Shown piece after piece: positions 41,331 through 48,429 of a stretch of 64,000 bases of DNA (the stretch's first letter is position 1; each line of letters opens with the position of its first letter). Source of the DNA: Ruminococcus sp. (GTDB lineage Bacteria > Bacillota > Clostridia > Oscillospirales > Ruminococcaceae). The stretch spans positions 1 through 64,000 of the forward strand of contig JAGCYM010000022.1 of assembly GCA_017960805.1 (NCBI GenBank), given 5' to 3'. The notes beneath the pieces were generated by a model that saw nothing but the letters and a program-made list of their open reading frames with translations, had not been told where the DNA came from and searched no databases. Made by a program: the position numbers and the translations under genes.

Positions 41331-41788
41331 TGGAGATAAAACGTATTACACCTGGTTATCCGGATACAGTATATGAATCTCTTTCAGAGCTTGACAGAAA
41401 ATGTTTCGGAGCTGAAGGATGGTCACCGGCTGCATTTGAAGAAGGAGCAAAGCGCGACGGAGGAATAGTACTTGCCGCTTTCTGTGGTGAGAAGCTTACC
41501 GGTTTATTTGCCGGATTCACAGCTGCTGATACCGGCGAGATCCTTTCACTTGCTGTTGAGGAAGATTGTCGCGGGCAAGGGATCGCAAAGGCACTTCTCA
41601 GCGAATTTATGGCGCTTATTCCGGATGAGGTCACAACAATTGCTCTTGAGGTCAGGCAGTCTAATGCCGCAGCTATATCGCTGTATAACAGCTTCGGTTT
41701 CATTAAAGAAGGAATAAGAAGAAGATTCTACCGCGACCCTGTTGAAAACGCGGATATAATGGTAAAGTATGTAAAGGAAAGTGTTTGA
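41330..41788 (+). CDS. rimI: Ribosomal protein alanine N-acetyltransferase (GNAT)
   Basis: 152 aa GNAT fold: substrate helix CFGAEGWSPAAFEEGA, beta4 AADTGEILSLAVEEDCRGQGIAKALL (the acetyl-CoA motif Q/RxxGxG/A), and the C-terminal SLYNSFGFIKEGIRRRFY signature of RimI. The position immediately before tsaD supports RimI over other GNATs. Confidence 0.92.
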   Translation: MEIKRITPGYPDTVYESLSELDRKCFGAEGWSPAAFEEGAKRDGGIVLAAFCGEKLTGLFAGFTAADTGEILSLAVEEDCRGQGIAKALLSEFMALIPDEVTTIALEVRQSNAAAISLYNSFGFIKEGIRRRFYRDPVENADIMVKYVKESV

Positions 41789-41791
41789 TAA

Positions 41792-42802
41792 ATGCTTATT
41801 TTAGGAATAGAAAGCTCCTGCGACGAAACTGCTGCTAGTGTCATAGAGGATTGCCGAACGATTCGTTCATCAGTTATCTCTACACAAATAGAGGAGCATA
41901 AAAAATATGGGGGAGTAGTACCGGAAATAGCTTCCCGCCGCCATTGTGAAAATATACTTGGTGTAACAAGAAAAGCTCTGGGAGATGCAGGTGTGACACT
42001 GTCAGATCTTGATGGTATTGCAGTTACATACGCTCCGGGATTAATAGGTGCTTTGCTTGTTGGTGTAAACTTTGCCAAGGGACTTGCTATGGCTTCAGAC
42101 AAGCCTCTGATTCCTGTTCATCATATAGCAGGACATATAGCGACTAACTATCTGAGTCATCCTGATCTTGAACCTCCATATCTCTGCCTTGTTGCAAGTG
42201 GTGGACACAGTCATATAATCGAGGTACTCAGTTATACAAAATTCAGAGTTGTTGGACGTACCAGGGATGATGCAGCAGGGGAGTGCTTTGATAAGTGCGC
42301 TAGAGCGATGGGATTTCCGTATCCTGGTGGAGTACATGTTGACAATGCGGCACAGTCTGGTGATCCAAAAGCTTTTAAACTTCCGCATCCGGTTGTTGCT
42401 GGCAATGAGTATGATCTTAGTTTCTCAGGACTGAAGACAAATGTCATAAATCTTCTGCATCATGCCGAGCAGAAGGGAGAGAAAATTGACAGAAATGACC
42501 TTTCGGCCAGCCTTCAGGCTACTATAGCTGAGATACTCACTAATAAGACAATGCTGGCAGCGGAAGCGCTTGGTTATCAGAAAGTTGCGCTTGCCGGCGG
42601 AGTTTCTGCAAATTCAGGAGTTCGCGCAGCTATGTCTGATGCGTGTAAAAAGCGAGGCTATAGTTTCTTTATGCCGGAAAAGGCTCTCTGTGGTGACAAC
42701 GGAGCGATGATAGGATGTCAGGGAAGTTATAATCTTATGGCAGGAATAACAGCTGATGAGAGCCTGAATGCGATAGCAACACTTTCAATGGATGAAATAT
42801 GA
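41792..42802 (+). CDS. tsaD: tRNA N6-adenosine threonylcarbamoyltransferase
   Basis: Final enzyme of t6A37 modification. 336 aa: ILGIESSCDETAASV, the iron-binding HHIAGHIATNYL (HxxxH), SGGHSHIIEV, DNAAQSG, ALAGGVSANSGVR, and CGDNGAMIGCQG. ATG 41792 lies 3 nt after the rimI stop. The partners TsaB and TsaE are not in the window. Confidence 0.97.
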   Translation: MLILGIESSCDETAASVIEDCRTIRSSVISTQIEEHKKYGGVVPEIASRRHCENILGVTRKALGDAGVTLSDLDGIAVTYAPGLIGALLVGVNFAKGLAMASDKPLIPVHHIAGHIATNYLSHPDLEPPYLCLVASGGHSHIIEVLSYTKFRVVGRTRDDAAGECFDKCARAMGFPYPGGVHVDNAAQSGDPKAFKLPHPVVAGNEYDLSFSGLKTNVINLLHHAEQKGEKIDRNDLSASLQATIAEILTNKTMLAAEALGYQKVALAGGVSANSGVRAAMSDACKKRGYSFFMPEKALCGDNGAMIGCQGSYNLMAGITADESLNAIATLSMDEI

Positions 42803-42825
42803 TTCGGAGTATGAAAGGAAAGAAT

Positions 42826-43521
42826 ATGAAAAGAATAACAGCATTAATATTTGCTGCTTCTATAGCTGGAACACTTATTGTGGGATGTTCTAACAAGTCA
42901 AAGACTGATGAGAGTTCTTCACGAGCGGAGCGAGTCAGCACAGCGCCTATAGATACAGCCATTCTGGGAGAATGGAGTAGCGGAACAAACGGATACATAT
43001 TCAGCGAAGATAGAACAGTTTCACTTCCGATAGATTTTACATCATCAGCTCATTTCAATAAAGACGGCTCATTTTCGATGGAGTCTTCAACAGTAGATAA
43101 AAAGGAGATAGAGTATGACGGTACTTCTCTTAAAGTATCTCATTTATATGAAGAAGCTGAAGGCGACGAGCCATTGCTCCTTCTTGATATGAAACGAACA
43201 GATGCTGAAAACATTAACAGCTACGATGGAGTATATGATCTTCTTGGAGGAACATATCTGGACATGCTTGCATATAACCTTGCAATAGATGTCCAGAAGA
43301 TAAATGTTATAGCAGATGTTAGTGGCGAGAATCTGAAATTTACTGTTAAGGATTACTGTTATTTTGAGACGATTGACAATACACTTGAAATGTTCAGTGA
43401 GAATATGAACTACGTGAAATACATTGATGATTCAGTAAAATACACATATAAAATAGATGGTGACACTCTGACGCTCACATATGAAGACGGAGCGAAAGAA
43501 GTCCTTACAAAGGTTAAGTGA
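42826..43521 (+). CDS. Lipoprotein of unknown function (paralogue 1)
   Basis: 231 aa. Lipobox LIVGCSN, Ser-rich linker, then a domain beginning ILGEWSSGTNGYIFSEDRTV with a conserved NSYDGVYDLLGG segment and a C-terminal strand set (YTYKIDGDTLTLTYEDG). It looks like the lipocalin-like DUF domains that measure deviation from a default state in many Clostridial lipoproteins. ATG 42826 has AAAGGAAAG upstream. A related lipoprotein starts 13 nt later. Confidence 0.78.
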   Translation: MKRITALIFAASIAGTLIVGCSNKSKTDESSSRAERVSTAPIDTAILGEWSSGTNGYIFSEDRTVSLPIDFTSSAHFNKDGSFSMESSTVDKKEIEYDGTSLKVSHLYEEAEGDEPLLLLDMKRTDAENINSYDGVYDLLGGTYLDMLAYNLAIDVQKINVIADVSGENLKFTVKDYCYFETIDNTLEMFSENMNYVKYIDDSVKYTYKIDGDTLTLTYEDGAKEVLTKVK

Positions 43522-43534
43522 GAGGAGAAACAGC

Positions 43535-44296
43535 ATGAAAAGAAGGTTAACATTTCTGTTAGTTGGTACTGCTGCAATACTATCGTTAGTTTCTTGCGGA
43601 AGTAAGGAGGATACATCTGTAAGACCGATTAAAATTGAGGAAAGTGCTACCGCTGCCATAGAGACGACAGTATCATCCGCAGCGACAAATTCAAGCACGG
43701 AACAGACAACATTTCATGAACGCCATGACTATGAAGACGGTGTTCTAGTCGGACGCTGGGAGGGTGAAGAAGCTGAGATTGTTCTGCAGGATAATGGAAA
43801 GGTTACCGCAGAATTTGATATTTCTGAGGTTATGATGATAGAAAAAGAGGGCGTATTCATGCTCAGTGGTGAAGAGTATCCGAATGTGCAGTATGATGGG
43901 AAAACTCTTACTATTCTGACTAATGGGGATGATGACACAGATCCCATTGAATTCTTAACTCTTTCCAGAAAAGACGAACCAAATACTGAGAGCTATGATG
44001 GCCTTTATGATATAGAGACAGAACTATTCAAGGAAAAGCTTGCAGGTATTATTGTGGATGAAGATGCTGCAGATTTCGATATTCAGATAAGAATTAGATA
44101 TGGAAAGTTTATTGTATGCCTTCCCGAATTCTGTGAGTACACGCAGAATGGAGATGAGTTCTCAATTACTCTTCCTTATGGTTCTGAAGGTACTCTTGCT
44201 GATGAGCTAAGTGACAGTACTTTTGTTTTGGATGGAGATAAAGTTACATTCTACACTAGTGAAGGAATTTCAGAACAGTTTGAGAAGAAGGAATAA
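43535..44296 (+). CDS. Lipoprotein of unknown function (paralogue 2)
   Basis: 253 aa. Lipobox SLVSCGS. VLVGRWEGEEAEIVLQDNGK, TESYDGLYDIETE and SDSTFVLDGDKVTFYT align with the corresponding stretches of the preceding gene, so the pair arose by tandem duplication and has since diverged. GAGGAGAAA precedes ATG 43535. Function unknown; it faces the outside of the membrane. Confidence 0.78.
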   Translation: MKRRLTFLLVGTAAILSLVSCGSKEDTSVRPIKIEESATAAIETTVSSAATNSSTEQTTFHERHDYEDGVLVGRWEGEEAEIVLQDNGKVTAEFDISEVMMIEKEGVFMLSGEEYPNVQYDGKTLTILTNGDDDTDPIEFLTLSRKDEPNTESYDGLYDIETELFKEKLAGIIVDEDAADFDIQIRIRYGKFIVCLPEFCEYTQNGDEFSITLPYGSEGTLADELSDSTFVLDGDKVTFYTSEGISEQFEKKE

Positions 44297-44349
44297 TCTG
44301 CGTTCTGATTAAGTCCGGAATACTGATATATTTATATGTAATTAATAAT

Positions 44350-44412
44350 GAATGCGCTGGCTTTTGCTCCGGATCTTGATCGGAGTGATTTAAGTTAACG
44401 CATTCTTTATTT
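44350..44412 (+). terminator. Terminator of the lipoprotein pair
   Basis: GAATGCG / CGCATTC (44350-44356, 44399-44405) enclosing CTCCG/CGGAG, followed by TTTATTTT. Confidence 0.72.
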
Positions 44413-44436
44413 TGGCAGAATGTGTAGAAAGAGTTA

Positions 44437-44477
44437 GGGAGAGATCATGCTGTAAAGCATGATCTCTCCCTGTTTTT
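44437..44477. terminator. Strong hairpin between convergent units
   Basis: Perfect 14-bp stem GGGAGAGATCATGC / GCATGATCTCTCCC, 6-nt loop. The T-run (TGTTTTT) is on the plus strand; on the minus strand the hairpin closes the rtcB operon. Confidence 0.82.
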
Positions 44478-44486
44478 AGAGTATTG

Positions 44487-44660
44487 TCAATCATCGATAT
44501 CATTTGTTTGGGGATGTTTGGCTTTCCTCTTGTAAGCTTTTTTATTGTTAGGGGCAATTCTGGTGACTGGATTAAGTCCGTTCCAGTCACGACGTTTTTC
44601 TGAATTGATTTTCTTCTGTTCCTTTTTGCTTAGTTTCTCAAAAGAGACAAATTTCTCCAT
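44487..44660 (-). CDS. Small basic protein coupled to rtcB (57 aa)
   Basis: Starts at an ATG whose A is the last base of the rtcB stop (TAATG) and ends TGA at 44489-44487. It begins MEKFVSFEKLSKKEQKK and contains RRDWNGLNPVTR, then KKAYKRKAKH near the end. Strongly basic with a helical start, it looks like a small RNA-binding partner. Tight coupling to the RNA ligase suggests it works with RtcB. The overlapping 66-aa frame (44390-44590) has no site and is rejected. Confidence 0.78.
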   Translation of the reverse strand: MEKFVSFEKLSKKEQKKINSEKRRDWNGLNPVTRIAPNNKKAYKRKAKHPQTNDIDD

Positions 44661-45865
44661 TATTCATCACCTGCCTTGAAGTTGTAAATCGGTTTGATTA
44701 TTTCGTTGATTTCAACTGTTTCAGAAATATTATCAATGATATCATCGATAGACTTATATGCCATTGGACATTCATCAAGAGTTGCTGCGTTGACAGATGT
44801 GGTGTAAATACCGTTCATCTGTTTCTTGTACTCTGAAACGGTGAAACTGTTTTTGGCCTGTGAACGTGACATGAGTCTTCCGGCACCATGAGGAGCAGAG
44901 TAGTTCCAGTCAGGATTTCCTTTTCCTGTACAGATAAGGCTGCCGTCACGCATATTGATAGGAATAAGGAGTTTTTCTCCTTGCTGCGCAGATACAGAAC
45001 CTTTGCGGAGTATCATAGTCTCTGTATCTATATAGTTGTGAATGGTAGTGAATTGTTCTTCAATGTGAAGATGCATGCCCTTGATTATTTCGTCCATCAT
45101 TGCCTGACGGTTGAGCATTGCAAATTGCTGGACGATTTTCATATCATGTATATACTGACTGAATAGTTCGCCTTCGCAGTAAGCCAGATGTTTGGGGACA
45201 TCTGTTGTTTTGGTATTTTTCAGCCTAGCTATTTCGGATTGAATCTGCTTGTCTTTCCCTTCGGATTTCAAGTGCTCAATTAGTGCTTCGATATCCTTTT
45301 TTGAACTGAGATTAAGGCGATTAAATGCCTCTTCCTGATAGAATTTCGCCGTTTCTACTCCCAGGTGGCGAGAACCGGAGTGAATTACAATATATATGCT
45401 TCCGTCATCACTTTTATCTGCTTCAATAAAATGGTTTCCACCGCCGAGAGTCCCAATGCTGAGTTCAGCGCGGAGAGGATTGATTCCGTCATAACAGTAA
45501 AGCTCTGTGAGATCAATTCGATCATTATAGCGGTGAGCTTTTTCTCGTACGGTGAATCCTGAAGGAATCTTTTCATAGATAAGTTTATCGAGTTTCTGCA
45601 GTTCTATATGTTTTTCCTTCAGCCTAACTGTTTCCATTCCGCAGCCTATATCAACACCTACAAGATCGGGGACAACGGTATCATGAATAGTCATTGTAGT
45701 GCCTATAGTACATCCTGCTCCGGCATGAACGTCAGGCATGATACGAATGGTTGCTCCTGTACTCATAGGCTGATTGCATAGCTCGATTATCTGTGAGATA
45801 GCTGATTCATCAATAATATCTGTAAAGACTTTTGCAGAGTTATATTTTCCTTTTAGTTCAATCAT
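44660..45865 (-). CDS. rtcB: RNA-splicing ligase RtcB
   Basis: Joins 2',3'-cyclic phosphate and 5'-OH RNA ends using GTP and Mn2+; in bacteria it repairs cleaved tRNA and rRNA. 401 aa: MPDVHAGAGCTIGTTM, the Mn-binding Cys in VGVDIGCGMET, GTLGGGNHFIE, VIHSGSRHLG, and the guanylated His in YSAPHGAGRLMSRSQA. ATG 45865 has AAAGGAAC upstream. The frame stays open to 45970 but that part covers the terminator and leader. It is preceded by a leader ORF and an intrinsic terminator, and followed by the coupled 57-aa gene. Confidence 0.95.
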   Translation of the reverse strand: MIELKGKYNSAKVFTDIIDESAISQIIELCNQPMSTGATIRIMPDVHAGAGCTIGTTMTIHDTVVPDLVGVDIGCGMETVRLKEKHIELQKLDKLIYEKIPSGFTVREKAHRYNDRIDLTELYCYDGINPLRAELSIGTLGGGNHFIEADKSDDGSIYIVIHSGSRHLGVETAKFYQEEAFNRLNLSSKKDIEALIEHLKSEGKDKQIQSEIARLKNTKTTDVPKHLAYCEGELFSQYIHDMKIVQQFAMLNRQAMMDEIIKGMHLHIEEQFTTIHNYIDTETMILRKGSVSAQQGEKLLIPINMRDGSLICTGKGNPDWNYSAPHGAGRLMSRSQAKNSFTVSEYKKQMNGIYTTSVNAATLDECPMAYKSIDDIIDNISETVEINEIIKPIYNFKAGDE

Positions 45866-45892
45866 ATTGTTCCTTTCTGAATTCCTAACAAC

Positions 45893-45918
45893 AAAAAAGC
45901 ACTCCTGCAGAGGAGTGC
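45893..45918 (-). terminator. Terminator in the rtcB leader (attenuator candidate)
   Basis: Minus-strand GCACTCCT-ctgc-AGGAGTGC followed by TTTTTTG, 28 nt before the rtcB start. GGAGTTTGC inside the upstream leader ORF can pair with the 5' arm and would act as an antiterminator. Confidence 0.85.
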
Positions 45919-45942
45919 AAAATAGCGAATATGTGCAAGTAG

Positions 45943-46032
45943 TCAGCACATGGCTGAGCTTATCGGGCAAACTCCATGCTTAATTAAGATGTTCAGTTTT
46001 GGTTTCTGATAGTTTATATATGTGGATTTCAT
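45943..46032 (-). CDS. Leader peptide upstream of rtcB (29 aa)
   Basis: GAAAGGACGG precedes an ATG at 46032; TGA is at 45945-45943. The peptide begins MKSTYINYQKPKLN and ends HGVCPISSAMC. It lies between a perfect promoter and an intrinsic terminator, the layout of a transcription attenuator. The last codons overlap a short ATGTGC/GCACAT hairpin. What its translation senses is unclear: the Cys at the end, or general ribosome function and tRNA integrity, are possibilities. Confidence 0.65.
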   Translation of the reverse strand: MKSTYINYQKPKLNILIKHGVCPISSAMC

Positions 46033-46065
46033 GGTGTTCACCGTCCTTTCGTAGAATATGACATT

Positions 46066-46094
46066 ATTATAGACTGCCATTTAGAATTTGTCAA
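46066..46094 (-). promoter_or_regulatory. rtcB promoter
   Basis: Minus-strand TTGACA (46094-46089), 17 bp, TATAAT (46071-46066), full consensus. Confidence 0.88.
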
Positions 46095-46155
46095 GAACTA
46101 TTTCGGCAAAAAATAGTTACAGTTTAGATTCAGATTGTTTGAAACATGAGGATTG

Positions 46156-46722
46156 TTAGTCCAGATCAGGTTTGTATTCGCTTCTGAGGATAGAGAAATA
46201 TAGTCTTCCGACATATTTGCCATCCATAAAGAAATAATCACGGAGAGTACCTTCATAATTGAAGCCGCATTTCTCAATTACGCGTTTTGATGGAGCATTT
46301 ATCGTTTTTGTGCAGATCTGAACTTTGTGAAGATTGATTTTTTCAAATCCAAATGCAATGACTGATTTCGTTGCTTCGGTAGCATATCCCTTGCATTGAT
46401 ATTCAGAACCAATACAATATTCTATCTCAGCAAAATGATTTTTGTTGTCAACGAGAAAATATGCTATTTGTCCAATGCATTCGCCGGATGTTTTTTCTAT
46501 AACGGCCCAGCGATAATAGTCGTTTCTTTCATAAGAGCCAATGTATTTATCCAGAAGTTCCTTGACTTCTGCTTTGGTAGAGTATACAGGCTCAGAATAC
46601 ATTTTCTGGATCTTTTCATCAGCAATCCAGTTCCTGAGCATGGAATCATCGTCGCTGTATTCGAATCTTCTGAGTATAAGTCTCTCTGTTTCGATTGTTG
46701 TAGTCCCGTTGTGTGTAAGCAT
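46156..46722 (-). CDS. GNAT acetyltransferase, RimJ/RimL type
   Basis: 188 aa: ETERLILRRFEYSDDDSMLRNW, IGQIAYFLVDNKNHFAEIEY, the acetyl-CoA motif QCKGYATEATKSVIAFGF, and NAPSKRVIEKCGFNYEGTLRDYF are all standard for the RimJ/RimL-like GNAT group, which acetylates protein N termini or small molecules. The substrate is unknown. ATG 46722 has GGAGG 7 nt upstream. Monocistronic. Confidence 0.9.
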   Translation of the reverse strand: MLTHNGTTTIETERLILRRFEYSDDDSMLRNWIADEKIQKMYSEPVYSTKAEVKELLDKYIGSYERNDYYRWAVIEKTSGECIGQIAYFLVDNKNHFAEIEYCIGSEYQCKGYATEATKSVIAFGFEKINLHKVQICTKTINAPSKRVIEKCGFNYEGTLRDYFFMDGKYVGRLYFSILRSEYKPDLD

Positions 46723-46783
46723 GATCGTTCCTCCGTTTTTGTTATTGATATATTATGTCAGCAGATTGATTGAAAAAAGTGAT

Positions 46784-46816
46784 AAAAATCCGAGGAGACA
46801 GAATCCTCGGATTTTT
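46784..46816. terminator. Bidirectional terminator
   Basis: ATCCGAGGA / TCCTCGGAT flanked by AAAA and TTTT on either side. In minus reading it ends the 46825-48408 gene. Confidence 0.85.
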
Positions 46817-46824
46817 TAGTCACA

Positions 46825-48408
46825 TTACTTTTTCTTTTTCTTATTGCTTTTTTTCTTTGGCTGAGTATTCTTTACTGGAGCAGCTGAAGAATCAGTATTG
46901 GTGGAAGTCTCTTCCTTAGGGGAATCTTTTTTGGAAGATCCGGCTGTTTGCGCTGGTTTGGATGCCGGGACAGTTACTGCTTCCGGTGTTTTGGAAGTTG
47001 ATACAAGCTGCGCCATTGAGCAACCAGCTACTACCCAGAATATAGGTGAAAATGCTGTGTTGCTGCATCCGATAAAGAATATCAGAACACCACCGACAGA
47101 CAGGATAAACATGGTGATCTGTGACCATGTGCCGCCTTTTGCTCTTTTTGCACCAATAAACAACACAGGCAGAAGAACTGCGATCAGTGCGATGAGTGAA
47201 GGAACTCCGCGTGTAGCTGCTGTATAGAGATATTCATTATATACTTTATCAAAAGTTCCTTTGTTTTCGACTACGATATCAGATATCTGAGATTCTTCAT
47301 TAGCTCCGCTGTTACCGAATGTGTAGAGCTGAGGGAAAACAAGCTGTTCAGGACCAGTACCGGTGAGACTGTGCAGGCTGATGATGTTCATGGTCTTGCT
47401 GTTGAGAGTGCTGTAGACGTCCAGGGTGTCATCAATGTCAATGTTTGCTGTGTTAGGTTCTCCACTTGCTGAGATACGGTAATATGAATCGGCAAACCAA
47501 AGGATACGTCCGTCATAGAGACGGTAGCTGGAAATGTTACCAATAAGTCCTGCCTGAACAATGCATATTGCTGCTGCGGCAGGTACTATAACAGCAAGAA
47601 CAGAAAGGAATCCGGCTTTGTTTGACTTAAGTTTGATAATTGCTACAATTGATGCAATAATAGCAAATACAAGACCGCAGATTCCAATGAACGAGTAAGT
47701 GAACATCATTGTAAATGAACAGATGATCACTGTGAAAATGAAGAATATCTTACTTGCTGTATTCTTGACAGATGTGAAAGCAATGAGAGATGAAGTAATA
47801 ACAAGAGTCAGTACCATAGCGAGAAAAAGAGGGGACTGAGAGAGTCCTGAAGCGGCATTTGCCTGAATCTCAATCGAGATCATGCGGTAGTTGCTGATCT
47901 TTCCAGTGAACACTTGTATAAGTCCGAATACTGAATTGAGAATACCGAGTGCAGCCAGTCCGTATATTACAGTTTTTATTGCTTTTTCACGCTTGATTGA
48001 GGCAGCGGTTATAAAGAAACAAAGGTAGAATATCAGAGCAAGCAGTCCTTCTCCTCTGCCGTTGTAACCATAGAATGATATCCCGATATCATATGAATTT
48101 ATGAGTGATACAACGCCCCAGAGGAGCATTGCTGCAAAAGCGCATATCGGAAATACGAGCTTTCCGGTTACATATTTTTTAATCAGAGCGATAAGTGCAA
48201 GAATCATACATATAACGCCTGCTATTGCGAGACCTGCAGAAGAGAGTTCAAACAGAGAATCTTGGGCAATTACTGGGATCGCTGTTGCAAGCGATGTGGT
48301 GAACAGCGCGGCCAGAAGTCCGAATGAAGCTATTTTTGAATATTTCTCTTCAGTCATATTTAGTATGAAATTAGATTTTTCACTAGTGTGGAATATTTCC
48401 TTAGCCAT
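46825..48408 (-). CDS. O-antigen ligase/polymerase-like membrane protein
   Basis: 527 aa, about twelve TM segments. The extracytoplasmic loop between TM segments carries SLTGTGPEQLVFPQLYTFGN and, just before the next helix, YNEYLYTAATRGVPSLIALIAV, both typical of the Wzy_C/O-antigen ligase family, which joins glycan chains on the outer face of the membrane. GYNGRGEGLLALIFYLCFF near the start is also typical. The C terminus is a long Ser/Pro/Lys tail ending in KKKSNKKKKK. AAAGG precedes ATG 48408. It lies 21 nt downstream of the M6 protease gene and is probably cotranscribed with it. Confidence 0.85.
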   Translation of the reverse strand: MAKEIFHTSEKSNFILNMTEEKYSKIASFGLLAALFTTSLATAIPVIAQDSLFELSSAGLAIAGVICMILALIALIKKYVTGKLVFPICAFAAMLLWGVVSLINSYDIGISFYGYNGRGEGLLALIFYLCFFITAASIKREKAIKTVIYGLAALGILNSVFGLIQVFTGKISNYRMISIEIQANAASGLSQSPLFLAMVLTLVITSSLIAFTSVKNTASKIFFIFTVIICSFTMMFTYSFIGICGLVFAIIASIVAIIKLKSNKAGFLSVLAVIVPAAAAICIVQAGLIGNISSYRLYDGRILWFADSYYRISASGEPNTANIDIDDTLDVYSTLNSKTMNIISLHSLTGTGPEQLVFPQLYTFGNSGANEESQISDIVVENKGTFDKVYNEYLYTAATRGVPSLIALIAVLLPVLFIGAKRAKGGTWSQITMFILSVGGVLIFFIGCSNTAFSPIFWVVAGCSMAQLVSTSKTPEAVTVPASKPAQTAGSSKKDSPKEETSTNTDSSAAPVKNTQPKKKSNKKKKK

Positions 48409-48429
48409 AGGTACAACCTTTCTTTCAAA

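Noticed and set aside
44390..44590. 66-aa frame on the minus strand
   Set aside because: It runs through a 14-bp terminator and lacks a ribosome-binding site; the 57-aa frame at 44487-44660 is coupled to rtcB and fits better.
45866..45970. N-terminal extension of RtcB
   Set aside because: The open frame crosses a terminator and part of the leader ORF; a good site and the family start are at 45865.
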